64,000 bases of DNA, taken from NCBI RefSeq assembly GCF_002014965.1, contig NZ_MUXT01000006.1, positions 1 through 64,000 on the forward strand, in the 5' to 3' direction. This document shows positions 1 through 9,486 of this stretch, piece after piece. A program made the translations under genes and the position numbers. Source of the DNA: Moraxella canis. Lineage in GTDB: Bacteria; Pseudomonadota; Gammaproteobacteria; Pseudomonadales; Moraxellaceae. Each line of letters opens with the position of its first letter. Positions within the stretch are counted from its first letter, which is position 1. The notes beneath the pieces were generated by a model, which was given only the letters and a program-made list of their open reading frames with translations, searched no databases and had not been told where the DNA came from.

Positions 1-41
1 AGGGGGTTTTGTTTGGGGGGTGAAAGGAGAGAGGATAAGAG

Positions 42-335
42 ATGCCTAAAATAGTTTTATATATAGCAGTTGTGTTTCTAGTATTGGCGGTGTTGCCACT
101 ACCTTATGGCTATTACACCTTATTGCGTTTGATCGCATTTGGTGTTTTTGCTTGGGCAGCCTATATTGGTTTTGAGAGGCATGATAAAATTTTGCCTTGG
201 ATTTTTGTAGTACTGGCTTTGGTATATAATCCGATCATTAAAGTTTATTTTCCAAAAGAAATTTGGACAGTAATAAATTTACTATCAGCAGCTTTTTTAG
301 TATTGAATCAAAGAAAGTTGTTGGAGTTAGAGTGA
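42..335 (+). CDS. Small membrane protein, DUF6804-like
   Basis: A 97-residue very hydrophobic protein with about four membrane-spanning stretches and almost no soluble part. The LPLPYGYY and RLIAFGVFAW segments, a central NPIIKVYF and the downstream EIWTVINL are the pattern I recall for the DUF6804 family, whose function is unknown. The start has a good purine-rich ribosome binding site (AGGAGAGAGG) a short distance upstream. It stands alone ahead of another membrane protein gene. The family call rests on motif recall; the inner-membrane location follows from hydrophobicity. Confidence 0.7.
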   Translation: MPKIVLYIAVVFLVLAVLPLPYGYYTLLRLIAFGVFAWAAYIGFERHDKILPWIFVVLALVYNPIIKVYFPKEIWTVINLLSAAFLVLNQRKLLELE

Positions 336-489
336 TTCTGTCATCGTCCTTACCTTTAAGTTGGCTATGCATTTCTATTACTTAATTACCACTATAAACT
401 TACTGAAGCTTACATAAGTTTTTCTTATAATTTTCATTCAAATTTCAGTTATTAATTTGTCCCTAATTTTTTTTAATTTGAGAATGCTT

Positions 490-1554
490 ATGAAAATTCA
501 TACGACAGCTGCCAGACGTCCTTCATGGCGTGGTATTTTTGCAGGACTTTTGATGGGTCTTGTTGTATCGATGACAATGTTGGCTTTGGGCTTGGTTTTA
601 AGCTCATTTTTATCTTTAGACCTACGCGGAGCAAGTATTGCTGCGGGTATCTACGCCGCCGTTACGGCGTTATTAAGTGCCTTTGTTGCAGGTTTTTTTG
701 CAGTCAAAGCTTCTGCCCCTGAGGCATTGTTTGGTGATGGCACTGATATTTTACCAAGAGATGCGGCTTTAACAGGCATATTAACCGCTGCCGCCATTGT
801 GGTGATTAGCTCTATTTTTGCCATGAATAGCGCAACAGGTATCATGAGAAGTGCAGGTAATGCGGTTGGCACGACTGCAAGCGCCATCGGTGGTGCAGCA
901 GGTGCGGTTACATCGACTGCGGCAACCGTGGCGGGTATTGGTACCAGCGCAGCAGGTGCAGCTAATACAGATGGTAATGATATGGCTACTAAGGCACAAG
1001 AGCTTTATCAAAAAGCCACAGGCAATATCAGTCGTCAGGATATCGAAGCTTGGGTGGCTAAGAATAATGACACATTTAATCAAGCTCAAATTACTGCAAC
1101 GGTGAATGTGCTTGAAGATATGCTCAATGAAACCAAAGCAGATCTTGGCGAAATGGACTTTGGCAGTATTGATACTTGGAAAAATATTGATGAATATGCC
1201 AAGCAGCGTGCTGATGAAGTACAGACCACACTGACCAGTGATGAGTTGATCCGTCGCCTTCAAGCTGAAGGTTTGAGTGAAGCGCAGGCAGTAGAAGTGC
1301 GTGAAGAGACAACCGCGTCTTATCATGAGTATCGTGCCCAAACTGAGCAAGCCATTGCTGATGCTAAGGTCAGTGTAGAACAGACCTTGCAAAGTGCCGA
1401 AGATACTGCACGTAAGGCGGCGCTTTACTCAGGTTTGTTTTGGTTAATCAGCACCTTATTGACTTTTGTAGCAAGTGTTACTGGTGCAAAAACTGCTGCA
1501 GCCAATTACCGCTTAGCAGCCCCTGTGATCTCTCGTGAACGCGATCATCAGTAA
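490..1554 (+). CDS. Hypothetical membrane protein with Gly/Ala-rich middle and helical domain
   Basis: About 354 residues. I do not recognise a named family. Three hydrophobic segments lie near the N-terminus (GIFAGLLMGLVVSMTMLALG, then two alanine-rich ones up to about residue 120). A Gly/Ala/Thr-rich linker follows (AIGGAAGAVTSTAATVAGIG), then a charged helical region of about 150 residues with heptad-like Glu/Gln/Ala content, and a last membrane helix near the C-terminus (LFWLISTLLTFVASVTGA). The helical part probably sits between membrane anchors. ATG 490 is preferred because a weak TTGAGA lies about 6 nt upstream; ATG 484 and TTG 457 are in-frame alternatives. A strong terminator follows directly. 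Confidence 0.7.
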   Translation: MKIHTTAARRPSWRGIFAGLLMGLVVSMTMLALGLVLSSFLSLDLRGASIAAGIYAAVTALLSAFVAGFFAVKASAPEALFGDGTDILPRDAALTGILTAAAIVVISSIFAMNSATGIMRSAGNAVGTTASAIGGAAGAVTSTAATVAGIGTSAAGAANTDGNDMATKAQELYQKATGNISRQDIEAWVAKNNDTFNQAQITATVNVLEDMLNETKADLGEMDFGSIDTWKNIDEYAKQRADEVQTTLTSDELIRRLQAEGLSEAQAVEVREETTASYHEYRAQTEQAIADAKVSVEQTLQSAEDTARKAALYSGLFWLISTLLTFVASVTGAKTAAANYRLAAPVISRERDHQ

Positions 1555-1576
1555 TGTGATCTGATTCATTAAGCTT

Positions 1577-1604
1577 AAAATCTGCCACAAAGTTGGCAGA
1601 TTTT
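1577..1604 (+). terminator. Rho-independent terminator
   Basis: An 11-bp perfect stem (AAAATCTGCCA with TGGCAGATTTT) and 6-nt loop CAAAGT, followed by a T run. It lies 22 nt after the stop of the upstream membrane protein gene and before the convergent DUF1289 gene. The A/T-flanked stem could work in both directions. Confidence 0.85.
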
Positions 1605-1628
1605 TATTGGCGTAAATTTTAATAAGGT

Positions 1629-1895
1629 TTAAAGATCTGTGAACTGTATTAATGTTAACTGCGTCAATGATTTGCTATTGTCGGTAGCTTGTCGCTTTTT
1701 TAGGCGATGATCATCCAGTCTTTGATGGCGTTTGGCAAGCAAAACCAAGATTTTATGCTTGTCACTGTCGTTAAGACGATACCAATTTTGCCGTTCACTG
1801 CGTTTACGCAGGCAGCCGATACAATATCCCTTTTTATTCATCTGACATACCCCAATGCAGGGATTGTCAATACTAAACAGTTCAGCTTGTGACAT
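1629..1895 (-). CDS. DUF1289 domain protein, cysteine-rich
   Basis: An 88-residue basic protein. Near the N-terminus it carries the DUF1289 signature: PCIGVCQMNKKGYCIGCLRK with four cysteines, followed by the ERQNWYRLND segment. The cysteine spacing suggests a small metal-binding site. The family is common in proteobacteria and its function is unknown. The domain fills residues 8 to about 60 and the rest is a charged tail. It is transcribed divergently from yqiA, sharing a roughly 150-bp upstream region, and converges on the terminator after the preceding membrane protein gene. Confidence 0.85.
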   Translation of the reverse strand: MSQAELFSIDNPCIGVCQMNKKGYCIGCLRKRSERQNWYRLNDSDKHKILVLLAKRHQRLDDHRLKKRQATDNSKSLTQLTLIQFTDL

Positions 1896-2044
1896 GATTG
1901 GCGTGGAATTAAGTTATCCCAAAATGAGCGTGGCAAATACGGCAAGATTTGATGCTATAATGACATCTTAATACTTGCGTTATTTTGTAATATAAACAGT
2001 ATTTCATCAATTTGCAATAATTCAAAGATCACTGAAGGAAAATT

Positions 2045-2653
2045 ATGAAGTTGATTTATCTACACGGACTAGATAGCGACAGTAATGCAATAAAGGCGCA
2101 AATCACGCAAGCCCATTGCCAAGCTAAGCACCCAAATATCGAAGTGGTTCGACCCAATCTTAATCGTGCGCCTGATGAAGTGGTCACGCTCATACAATTG
2201 CTCATCTCTGATGCTCAAAATACCGTCCTAATCGGTTCATCACTAGGGGGATATTTTGCCAATCTACTGTCTGATGTGATGGGCGTGCCTGCGGTGCTAC
2301 TCAATCCTAGTATTCGACCCGATATCAGTTTTCGCCGATTTTTGGATCAAAACTTCCACGGACATGCGTTATCTGATGAGGCGGTAATTTATACAACAAC
2401 GGGTGGTTGGCAGATCACTTATGGCGATTTGGCGTGGTTTGAGCAGCATCGACTTGCTGCCAAAAACCCAGATCTGATCAAAGTGCTGCTTAAGATGGGG
2501 GATGAGCTTTTGGATGCGCAGGCGACTTATGATTTTTATGATCAAAAAGGCGTGCAAGTATTGGTGCAAGCAGGCGGCGATCATCGCATCAGTGATTATG
2601 AAGCGCAGGTGGCAACAGTTATTGACTGGGTCATCCAGCTGCACCAAAGATAA
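2045..2653 (+). CDS. yqiA: YqiA/YcfP-family alpha/beta hydrolase
   Basis: A 202-residue single-domain esterase-like protein. It opens with MKLIYLHGLDSDSNAIKA, the usual YqiA/YcfP (UPF0227) start. The nucleophile elbow GSSLGGYFA is near residue 64, a conserved LLNPSIRP segment follows, and the catalytic aspartate and histidine are expected in LKMGDELLDAQ and AGGDHRISDY. ATG 2045 follows AAGGA. In E. coli yqiA lies directly upstream of parE, and the same order is kept here with a 180-bp gap. It acts in the cytoplasm; the physiological substrate is not known. Confidence 0.85.
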   Translation: MKLIYLHGLDSDSNAIKAQITQAHCQAKHPNIEVVRPNLNRAPDEVVTLIQLLISDAQNTVLIGSSLGGYFANLLSDVMGVPAVLLNPSIRPDISFRRFLDQNFHGHALSDEAVIYTTTGGWQITYGDLAWFEQHRLAAKNPDLIKVLLKMGDELLDAQATYDFYDQKGVQVLVQAGGDHRISDYEAQVATVIDWVIQLHQR

Positions 2654-2832
2654 CTGATTTATATGAATTGCTATTTGTGTATTTGAACTTAGTGGATTAA
2701 GATAAAGCATAAGATTTGACTTCTAAAATGCAGCATCTTTGATATAAATCATCACAGTGAACAAAATTTAAAGCCATTTCCCAAACTCATAGCTTTGGTG
2801 TACAATGGCTTATATTTTTATCTATAAAATTT

Positions 2833-4722
2833 ATGAGCACATATAATTCACAAAAATTAGAAGTCTTAGAAGGTTTGGAGCCTGTTCGCCGTCGCCCAGG
2901 CATGTATACCGATACCACGCGACCCAATCATCTTGCCCAAGAGGTGATCGATAACTCGGTGGATGAAGCTTTGGCGGGGTTTGCTCGTCATATCATCGTT
3001 ACCCTGCATAAGGATGGATCGTTGTCTGTCGAGGATGACGGGCGCGGGATGCCGACTGATATTCACCCTGAATTTAATCAATCAGGCGTTGAGCTGATCT
3101 TGACGCGTCTGCATGCTGGCGGTAAATTTAGCACCGAAAACTATCAAGTCTCTGGCGGTCTGCATGGCGTAGGTATCAGTGTGGTCAATGCGCTGTCCAC
3201 ACGCGTTGAAGTGACGGTGTGGCGTGATGGACTGATGCATACGATGGCATTTGAACGCGGCGAGCCTGTGACACCGTTGATTGCTGATAAATCACCCAAT
3301 AAAAAAAAGCGCGGTACCAAAGTGCAATTTTGGGTGGATGGACAGTATTTTGATACGCCAAAATTTTCAATCAAAACCCTTAAGCATAATTTAAAAGCCA
3401 AAGCGGTATTAGCAGCAGGCTTACACATTGATTTTATCAGTGAAATTGAGCCAAATGACAGCGAAAGCTGGCAATTCACCGATGGCGTGGTGCAATATCT
3501 GACCGAGCAGCTTGAGGGCCTAGCCACTTTGCCCGAAGAGCCATTCTACTTCAGCCAAGAGCCTGCCAAAGGCGAGCGCGGTGGGGCGACTTTTGCGCTG
3601 TCGTGGCTTGCTGAGGGCGGCACACCGATTACCGAAAGCTATGTCAATCTCATCCCGACCGCGCAAGGCGGCACGCATGTCAATGGCTTGCGTACGGGCG
3701 TGCTTGAGGCGCTGCGTGAATTTTGTGACATTCACAATTTGTTACCACGTCAAGTGAAGCTGTCTGGAGAAGATGTGTGGGATGGTGTCAACTACATTTT
3801 GTCGCTGAAATTTGTTGAGCCGCAGTTTAGTGGACAGACCAAAGAGCGCCTATCAAGCCGCGAAGCGGCGCCACTGGTTCAGACTTTGGCTAAAGATGCG
3901 TTTAGTCTTTGGCTAAATCAGCATCCAGATCATGCCAAAGCCATTGCTGAGCTTGCCATTTCCAAAGCCACCAAACGCCTAGCAACCGCGCAAAAAGTCG
4001 CGCGTAAAAAAGTCACGCAAGGACCTGCATTGCCAGGTAAGCTGTGGGATTGCCGCGGGGGGCTAAAAGAAGGCTCAGAGCTATTTTTGGTGGAAGGTCA
4101 GTCGGCAGGCGGCTCAGCAAAGCAAGCGCGTGACAATTCATTTCAGGCGATTTTACCTTTGCGCGGTAAAATTTTAAATGCTTGGGAGGTGTCATCGGAC
4201 ACTGTATTGTCCAGCCAAGAAATTCACGACATCGCCATCGCCATCGGCGTAGATCCTGCATCAGATGATCTATCCGAGCTTCGCTATGATAAAATCTGTA
4301 TTTTGGCGGATGCCGATTCGGACGGTCTGCACATCGCGACGCTGATTTGTGCGCTGTTTGTGAAGCATTTCCCTGCGCTGATCGAAGCAGGTCATCTGTA
4401 TGTGGCGGTGCCGCCTTTGTATCGCATTGATGCCGGCAAAGAAGTGTATTATGCGCTGGATAATGAAGAGCTTGAACAAGTACTTGCAAGGCTTGGCAAT
4501 AAAAAACCGCAAATCACACGCTTCAAAGGGCTGGGCGAGATGAATCCCAGTCAGCTGCGCGAGACGACCATGAATCCTGATACGCGTAAATTGGTTCGCT
4601 TGGATTTGGATGATGCGGCAAGCACAAACAGCATCATGGATATGCTGCTTGCCAAAAAACGCTCGGCAGACCGAAAGCACTGGCTACAGACCAAAGGAGA
4701 TTTGGCGGATATCTCAGTATAA
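2833..4722 (+). CDS. parE: DNA topoisomerase IV subunit B
   Basis: A 629-residue type IIA topoisomerase ATPase subunit that pairs with ParC to unlink daughter chromosomes. A GHKL ATPase domain comes first (EVIDNSVDEAL near residue 38, DGRGMP, GGLHGVGISVVNALS), then the transducer domain, then the TOPRIM domain (LVEGQSAGGSAKQARD and DADSDGLHIATL) and the C-terminal GLGEMNPSQL segment. DADSDG in place of the DADVDG of GyrB, and a total length near 630 rather than about 800, separate ParE from GyrB. ATG 2833 matches the family start although no strong ribosome binding site is visible. Confidence 0.96.
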   Translation: MSTYNSQKLEVLEGLEPVRRRPGMYTDTTRPNHLAQEVIDNSVDEALAGFARHIIVTLHKDGSLSVEDDGRGMPTDIHPEFNQSGVELILTRLHAGGKFSTENYQVSGGLHGVGISVVNALSTRVEVTVWRDGLMHTMAFERGEPVTPLIADKSPNKKKRGTKVQFWVDGQYFDTPKFSIKTLKHNLKAKAVLAAGLHIDFISEIEPNDSESWQFTDGVVQYLTEQLEGLATLPEEPFYFSQEPAKGERGGATFALSWLAEGGTPITESYVNLIPTAQGGTHVNGLRTGVLEALREFCDIHNLLPRQVKLSGEDVWDGVNYILSLKFVEPQFSGQTKERLSSREAAPLVQTLAKDAFSLWLNQHPDHAKAIAELAISKATKRLATAQKVARKKVTQGPALPGKLWDCRGGLKEGSELFLVEGQSAGGSAKQARDNSFQAILPLRGKILNAWEVSSDTVLSSQEIHDIAIAIGVDPASDDLSELRYDKICILADADSDGLHIATLICALFVKHFPALIEAGHLYVAVPPLYRIDAGKEVYYALDNEELEQVLARLGNKKPQITRFKGLGEMNPSQLRETTMNPDTRKLVRLDLDDAASTNSIMDMLLAKKRSADRKHWLQTKGDLADISV

Positions 4723-4747
4723 GCCCATACCCAAAGCTCTTCGGCGA

Positions 4748-5113
4748 TCAAGGGCGAAGCAGCCGCCAAGCTTGCCCGGTGTTAATAAGCCTGGTCTTGC
4801 CATCAGCAGACAGATAGCCGCCTTTGACCGCTTCTAGTACGATGCTTTGGGGTGAGTTGCCGATAAAGACTTCAGCAAATTGACGATCTTCTGAAAGTCG
4901 CACATAAACCATCTCGCCGTCGGCATTCATAAAGGCAATATGCGCCTCTGTTGATGGCTGCACGCAGTGATGTGTTAAAACTGACTGCTGATAGTCATCA
5001 TTGGCGCATGGTGATGGGCTTTGACCGCTTGGATGTTTGGCGCTTTGACAAGCCATCAAAAAAGTAGCAGCGCACACTACCCCTAAAATCCCAAAAGTGC
5101 GTATATTTAGCAT
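4748..5113 (-). CDS. Small lipoprotein of unknown function
   Basis: A 121-residue secreted lipoprotein. A short basic start is followed by a hydrophobic stretch and the lipobox FLMAC, so lipidation is expected at about Cys22. The mature part has a further cysteine pair (PCANDD and HHCVQ) and beta-strand-like sequence (EMVYVRLSEDRQFAEVFI, LSADGKTRLINTGQAWRL). Its size and pattern faintly recall MliC-type lysozyme inhibitors, but I cannot support that call. It begins 19 bp after hisH on the same strand and may be read from the hisB-hisH transcript. Its 3' end faces that of parE. Confidence 0.75.
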   Translation of the reverse strand: MLNIRTFGILGVVCAATFLMACQSAKHPSGQSPSPCANDDYQQSVLTHHCVQPSTEAHIAFMNADGEMVYVRLSEDRQFAEVFIGNSPQSIVLEAVKGGYLSADGKTRLINTGQAWRLLRP

Positions 5114-5132
5114 CTCTTAAACATCCAAATCA

Positions 5133-5759
5133 TTAAGGCTGCCAATTAATAAAGTTTGATAGCAGCTTTAGACCGGCTCGGTGGCTTTTTTCGGGATGAA
5201 ATTGAGTGATGAATAAATTATCCTGAATGACGCTTGAGCAAAATTTCTGACCATAAGTGGTATGCGCCAAAATCAGCTGATCATTTGGCACAGGGTCACA
5301 ATAGTAGCTGTGCGTGAAATAAAAATACTCATGATTGCAGCCTTGCCATAGCATATGATCGGTATCTGCATCGACACGATTCCAGCCAACATGCGGTATT
5401 TTAATCGGCTCATCATGTTGCATCCACGCATCATCAAATCTGCGCACCGTGCCAGGAATGATGCCCAAACAAGGCACATCACCTTCTTCTGAGACATCAA
5501 ACATCGCTTGCATACCCACACAGATCGCCATGACAGGTTTGGTGTTCAAAGCTTCTTTAACGGCGGTATCAATGCCGTGTTCAGCCATGTGTGCCATCGC
5601 ATCACGCATCGCACCTACGCCTGGCAGTAGTATTTTATCTGCTTTTTGGATATCGTCAGCTCGATCGGTGGTGATGACATCAGCACCTGCCACTTTGAGT
5701 GCATTAGCGACCGAATATAGATTACCAACGCCATAATCAAGTAATGCAACTTTAGTCAT
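5133..5759 (-). CDS. hisH: Imidazole glycerol phosphate synthase, glutaminase subunit
   Basis: A 208-residue class I glutamine amidotransferase that supplies ammonia to HisF in histidine biosynthesis. It starts with the HisH signature VALLDYGVGNLYSVANAL. The nucleophile elbow is ICVGMQAMF (the Cys is about residue 81) and the His-Glu pair is in QFHPEKS near the end. ATG follows AAGGGG. The hisB stop lies 9 bp upstream and overlaps this ribosome binding site region, so the two genes are almost certainly co-transcribed. hisA and hisF are not in the window, so the his genes are dispersed. Confidence 0.95.
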   Translation of the reverse strand: MTKVALLDYGVGNLYSVANALKVAGADVITTDRADDIQKADKILLPGVGAMRDAMAHMAEHGIDTAVKEALNTKPVMAICVGMQAMFDVSEEGDVPCLGIIPGTVRRFDDAWMQHDEPIKIPHVGWNRVDADTDHMLWQGCNHEYFYFTHSYYCDPVPNDQLILAHTTYGQKFCSSVIQDNLFITQFHPEKSHRAGLKLLSNFINWQP

Positions 5760-5768
5760 AACAACCCC

Positions 5769-6359
5769 TTAGAGCATGTCTTTGGTCGAAGGTAGCTGAT
5801 CTTTGGCGCGGTCATCATACTCAATAGCCATCCGAAGCGCACGCGCCAAGGCTTTAAAGACGCTTTCAATTTGGTGATGGCTGTTCTTGCCTTTGAGATT
5901 ATCAATGTGTAAGGTGATGAAGGCATGATTGACCAGTCCATAAAAAAACTCAGAAAACAAATCAACATCCATCGAGCCTATGTGCGAGCGTGTGAATGGC
6001 ACATCCATGTGTAGACCAGGACGACCAGAGATGTCTACCACCACGCGAGATAAACTCTCGTCAAGCGGCGCATAAAAATGCCCATAACGGCGAATGCCTT
6101 TTTTGTCGCCCAAGGCTTGTTTGAGCGCTTGACCGATGGCGATGCCGACATCTTCAACACTGTGATGGTCATCGATGTGGGTATCGCCCACACATTTGAC
6201 ATCCAGATCAATGAGTCCGTGACGCTTGATCTGGTCAAGCATATGGTCAAGAAACGGCACACCTGTATCAAGCACGCCTTGACCACTGCCATCTAGATTG
6301 ATGCTGACACTGATTTGGGTTTCGGCGGTATTTCTGGTGATGCTGGCGCTGCGAGTCAT
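5769..6359 (-). CDS. hisB: Imidazoleglycerol-phosphate dehydratase
   Basis: About 196 residues, a monofunctional HisB that carries out the sixth step of histidine synthesis without the phosphatase domain found fused to it in E. coli. Metal-binding motifs are visible: [24 protein letters not shown] and, near the end, [12 protein letters not shown]. Start 6359 ([11 protein letters not shown]) is chosen because AAGGG sits 7 nt upstream; an in-frame ATG at 6392 would add 11 poorly conserved residues. First gene of a minus-strand hisB-hisH-lipoprotein run, divergent from def. Confidence 0.94.
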   Translation of the reverse strand: MTRSASITRNTAETQISVSINLDGSGQGVLDTGVPFLDHMLDQIKRHGLIDLDVKCVGDTHIDDHHSVEDVGIAIGQALKQALGDKKGIRRYGHFYAPLDESLSRVVVDISGRPGLHMDVPFTRSHIGSMDVDLFSEFFYGLVNHAFITLHIDNLKGKNSHHQIESVFKALARALRMAIEYDDRAKDQLPSTKDML

Positions 6360-6536
6360 AATAATCCCTTGAAAATGAAAAGATGCAAACAAATCAACAC
6401 TCTATTCTTGCACAAAAGCCCATGCTTGCCAATAGGATTGGCTCAAAAAAGCGACTTTTACCGAATTTTAAGATAAATTTTTGCAAAAACTTTGAGGGAT
6501 TGGGTGGTAGATTATCTTTTTGCCCCCATTTTCAAG

Positions 6537-6542
6537 TATAAT
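6537..6542 (+). promoter_or_regulatory. Probable -10 element for def
   Basis: A perfect TATAAT hexamer 48 bp upstream of the def start in the hisB-def divergent region. No good -35 box is seen at 16-18 bp upstream, so the assignment rests on the -10 hexamer and its position. Confidence 0.4.
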
Positions 6543-6589
6543 AGTTTGATTAACATAATATCGCATTTACCACTGAGATAAGAAAAATT

Positions 6590-7111
6590 ATGGCACGATT
6601 ACCAATTTTGGCATATCCTGATCCCCGCCTGCGCACCATTGCAGCGCCTGTGACGGTCTTTGATGATTCGCTAAAGACCTTGATTGAGGATATGTTTGAG
6701 ACGATGTATGATGCACATGGCATTGGGCTTGCGGCGACGCAGGTTGATCGCCATCTGCAGCTGATTGTGATGGACTTGGCCAAAGAAGACGAAGCGCCAG
6801 CACCTCAGGTATTTATCAACCCCAAAGTGACGCCATTGGTGGAGGAGCTTTTGCCTTATCAAGAAGGCTGTCTGTCGGTGCCTGAGGTCTATGACACCGT
6901 CGAGCGACCTCGCCGTGTACGCATTGAGGCGCTGGATAAGGACGGTCAGCCGTTTGAGATGGAGGCAGAAGGGCTGTTGGCGGTGTGTATTCAGCATGAG
7001 ATGGATCACTTAAACGGTAAATTGTTTGTGGATTATTTATCTACACTCAAACAAAGCCGTGCTCGCGATAAAGTCAAAAAAGTACTCAAAGCGCGTGAGA
7101 AAACCAATTAA
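6590..7111 (+). CDS. def: Peptide deformylase
   Basis: A 173-residue metalloenzyme that removes the formyl group from the N-terminal methionine of nascent proteins. All three family motifs are present: GIGLAATQ near residue 45, EGCLSVPEV with the metal-binding Cys near residue 92, and [12 protein letters not shown], an HExxH-type helix with the two metal ligands. Length is typical. Start at ATG 6590, preceded by GATAAGAAAAATT. It stands alone between the divergent hisB and recN; fmt, a frequent neighbour elsewhere, is not adjacent. Confidence 0.95.
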   Translation: MARLPILAYPDPRLRTIAAPVTVFDDSLKTLIEDMFETMYDAHGIGLAATQVDRHLQLIVMDLAKEDEAPAPQVFINPKVTPLVEELLPYQEGCLSVPEVYDTVERPRRVRIEALDKDGQPFEMEAEGLLAVCIQHEMDHLNGKLFVDYLSTLKQSRARDKVKKVLKAREKTN

Positions 7112-7201
7112 ACAGCACGCTCATGTTCAATGTGCGTTATGGCGGTGTGACGGCTTTGGCGGCTAACATAAGACAATTAAGATTTGCTAACTGGATGATT
7201 T

Positions 7202-8932
7202 ATGCTCACTTCTTTGACTTTAGAAAATTTGGCACTCATTGAGCAAAAAGAAATCAGCTTTGATGCGCGGTTTAATGTCATCACAGGTGAGACAGGCGCG
7301 GGCAAATCGCTGATCTTGGATGCCTTGTCGCTGTGCGCAGGCGAGCGTGCCGATAGCGGCATGGTTCGCCATGGCTGCGAAGAAGCCAGCGTGTTTGGGG
7401 AGTTTGATGTCACCAATAACGAACACGTGGCGGCGTGGTTTGAGGAGCATGACAGAAGTCTTGATGATGTTCTGCTAATTCGCCGAAAAATCAGCGCACA
7501 AGGACGTTCAAAGTCTTGGATCAACGGCGTGCCAGCCAGCATCAGTGAGCTTAAAAGCCTCGGTGCAATCTTGGTTAATATTCACTCGCAGCATGCAGGA
7601 CTTGAGCTGCTCAAGCCGCAATTTGTTGTAGATTGGCTGGATCGCATTGGCGAGCTTGGCGATCTAAAATCAGCAACCAAGACCGCTTTTCATCACTATC
7701 AAACCCTAAAAAAACAAGCCGATGACGCACGCAGTCAGTCAGCTCAGCGAGCGGATCGGATGGCGCTTTTGTCAGCCAAGCTTGCCGACATTGAGCCGCT
7801 ACTTTTGGTGAATTTTGAGGAGATTGAGGCAGAATACGACGAGCTGTCCAATCTTGAAACTCTCATGCGTGAAGCCCTAGAGGCGGCGGTGCAGCTTGAT
7901 AATGATGACGATGTCCCATCGGTGCTAAGCCTACTTGGGCGGGCGATGCGGATTTGTGATAATAATGCTCAAGCCAGCAAAACATTTGGAGAGTGCAGTC
8001 AGCTGCTTGCGCTCGCCCAAGAGCAGATCATAGATGCCGCCGCTAAGCTCACTGATTATGCAGAGCGCGAGCTGCCTGATGAGGCGCGCCTTGATGAGTT
8101 AAATGGCTTATTGAGCCTTGCGCATCGTTTATCAAGCAAATACCACATGCCCATCACTGAGCTGATCGCCGACGCGGTGCATTGGCAAGATGAGCTGGAT
8201 ATGCTAAGTAGCCTGCCTGATAATGACACCATGGATGCCAAGGTATTAGAGGCTTATCAAGCTTATCTTGCGGCGGCAGATAAGCTTGATCAGGCACGCA
8301 TCCAAATCGCCCCTGATGTCTGTGAGCGGCTTGAGGCACGGCTTTTGCCTTTGGCGCTGCCAAATGCGCGCTGCGAGTTTGCCTTTAATGAAAAATCTGC
8401 TGAACACTACACCGCCCAAGGCAAATATGACATTGCGCTACTATTTAGCGCCAATGTGGGCATGCCTCTTCAGCCCTTACATAAAGTGGCATCAGGCGGT
8501 GAGTTGTCGCGTATGGCGCTGGTCATGCAGGTGATGGCGGCAGGCGATGGTGCAGGCGCGCATCCAACGCTTGTGTTTGATGAGGTGGATGTGGGTATCA
8601 GCGGTGGGACAGCCCAAGTGGTTGGTGAGCTTTTGCGCACGCTGGGTAAGCACCAGCAGCTACTTGCCATCACCCACCAAGCCCAAGTCGCTGCTGCTGC
8701 ACATCGTCATATCTTGGTGCACAAAGAGCACGGCGAACACACCAAAAGCCAGATGCAAGTCATCACCGATGAGGCACAAATTGATGAGTTGGCGCGAATG
8801 TCAGGTGGCGTGAACATCACCGAAGCGACGCGCGCTCATGTCAAAAGCCTCTTGGCAGACATTCGCCATGCCGATGAGCTGACCGCCAATGTCTCTGCCG
8901 ATGAGATGGCTCAAAGAGGCGCGGATACATGA
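7202..8932 (+). CDS. recN: DNA repair protein RecN
   Basis: A 576-residue SMC-like ATPase for double-strand break repair. The N-terminal half-ATPase has the Walker A motif GETGAGKSLILDALS near residue 30. The middle is a long charged helical region expected to form the coiled coil. The C-terminal half holds the signature ASGGELSRMALVMQ and Walker B LVFDEVDVGISGG. Its stop overlaps the yqgE start by 4 bp. I see no LexA-type box (CTG-N10-CAG) upstream, in keeping with the unusual SOS control known in Moraxellaceae relatives. Confidence 0.95.
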   Translation: MLTSLTLENLALIEQKEISFDARFNVITGETGAGKSLILDALSLCAGERADSGMVRHGCEEASVFGEFDVTNNEHVAAWFEEHDRSLDDVLLIRRKISAQGRSKSWINGVPASISELKSLGAILVNIHSQHAGLELLKPQFVVDWLDRIGELGDLKSATKTAFHHYQTLKKQADDARSQSAQRADRMALLSAKLADIEPLLLVNFEEIEAEYDELSNLETLMREALEAAVQLDNDDDVPSVLSLLGRAMRICDNNAQASKTFGECSQLLALAQEQIIDAAAKLTDYAERELPDEARLDELNGLLSLAHRLSSKYHMPITELIADAVHWQDELDMLSSLPDNDTMDAKVLEAYQAYLAAADKLDQARIQIAPDVCERLEARLLPLALPNARCEFAFNEKSAEHYTAQGKYDIALLFSANVGMPLQPLHKVASGGELSRMALVMQVMAAGDGAGAHPTLVFDEVDVGISGGTAQVVGELLRTLGKHQQLLAITHQAQVAAAAHRHILVHKEHGEHTKSQMQVITDEAQIDELARMSGGVNITEATRAHVKSLLADIRHADELTANVSADEMAQRGADT

Positions 8933-9486
8933 CAAATCCCCAAAAACTGATCCATCATTTTTTGATCCCAAGTCCGCAGATGACCGATGAAAGATTCATG
9001 GATGCTGTCATTTATATCTGTCGCCACACCAAAGAAGGCGCGTGGGGATTTATCATTAATCAGCCGCTGCCAAATAGCGTGGGCGGTCTTTTGACCGAGC
9101 TTGAAGTGCCAGTCACCGCAAGCGCCATGCAGGTACCTGCCATGAATGGCGGACCTGTGCGTCCTGAGGCGGGGTTTATTTTGCACACAGGGCAGCCAGT
9201 TTATAAATCCTCTTTTGCCATCTCTGAAAATGTCTGCTTGACGACCAGCAAGGACATCTTAGAGCAGCTGTCTTATGACGGCTTGAAGCATTATTTATTA
9301 TGCATGGGCTATTGTAATTGGGGTAAAGGTCAGCTGGATGCCGAAGTGGCTGCTGGCGATTGGTATGTCTGCCCTGCAGATTTGCCGACTTTGTTTTCGA
9401 CGCCATTTGAAGACAGGCTTAAGGCTTGTTATGACAAACTTGGCATCGATCTTGATAAGCTTACAACCATGATTGGACACGCCTAA
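8929..9486 (+). CDS. yqgE: YqgE/AlgH family protein (UPF0301)
   Basis: A 185-residue protein of the UPF0301 family. It begins with a typical LIHHFLIPSPQMTDERFMDAVIYIC segment (spread over residues 6-30), followed by GAWGFIINQPLP and the conserved MNGGPVRPEAGFILHT. The molecular function is unknown; the Pseudomonas homologue AlgH has been linked to alginate regulation. It overlaps recN by 4 bp and ruvX by 1 bp, so the three genes form one translationally coupled unit. yqgE next to ruvX is a widely conserved order in gammaproteobacteria. Confidence 0.92.
   Translation: MTNPQKLIHHFLIPSPQMTDERFMDAVIYICRHTKEGAWGFIINQPLPNSVGGLLTELEVPVTASAMQVPAMNGGPVRPEAGFILHTGQPVYKSSFAISENVCLTTSKDILEQLSYDGLKHYLLCMGYCNWGKGQLDAEVAAGDWYVCPADLPTLFSTPFEDRLKACYDKLGIDLDKLTTMIGHA

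Noticed and set aside
781..1392. 203-codon open frame on the minus strand inside the Gly/Ala-rich membrane protein gene
   Set aside because: It is antisense to a gene with better composition and a terminator, is very rich in Cys/His/Thr and has no family resemblance; typical of an antisense shadow of Ala/Gly-rich coding sequence.
4013..4489. Minus-strand open frames inside parE
   Set aside because: parE motifs are continuous on the plus strand across this region; these are shadows.
7112..7201. LexA-type SOS box upstream of recN
   Set aside because: No CTG-N10-CAG or similar palindrome is present in the 90-bp gap.
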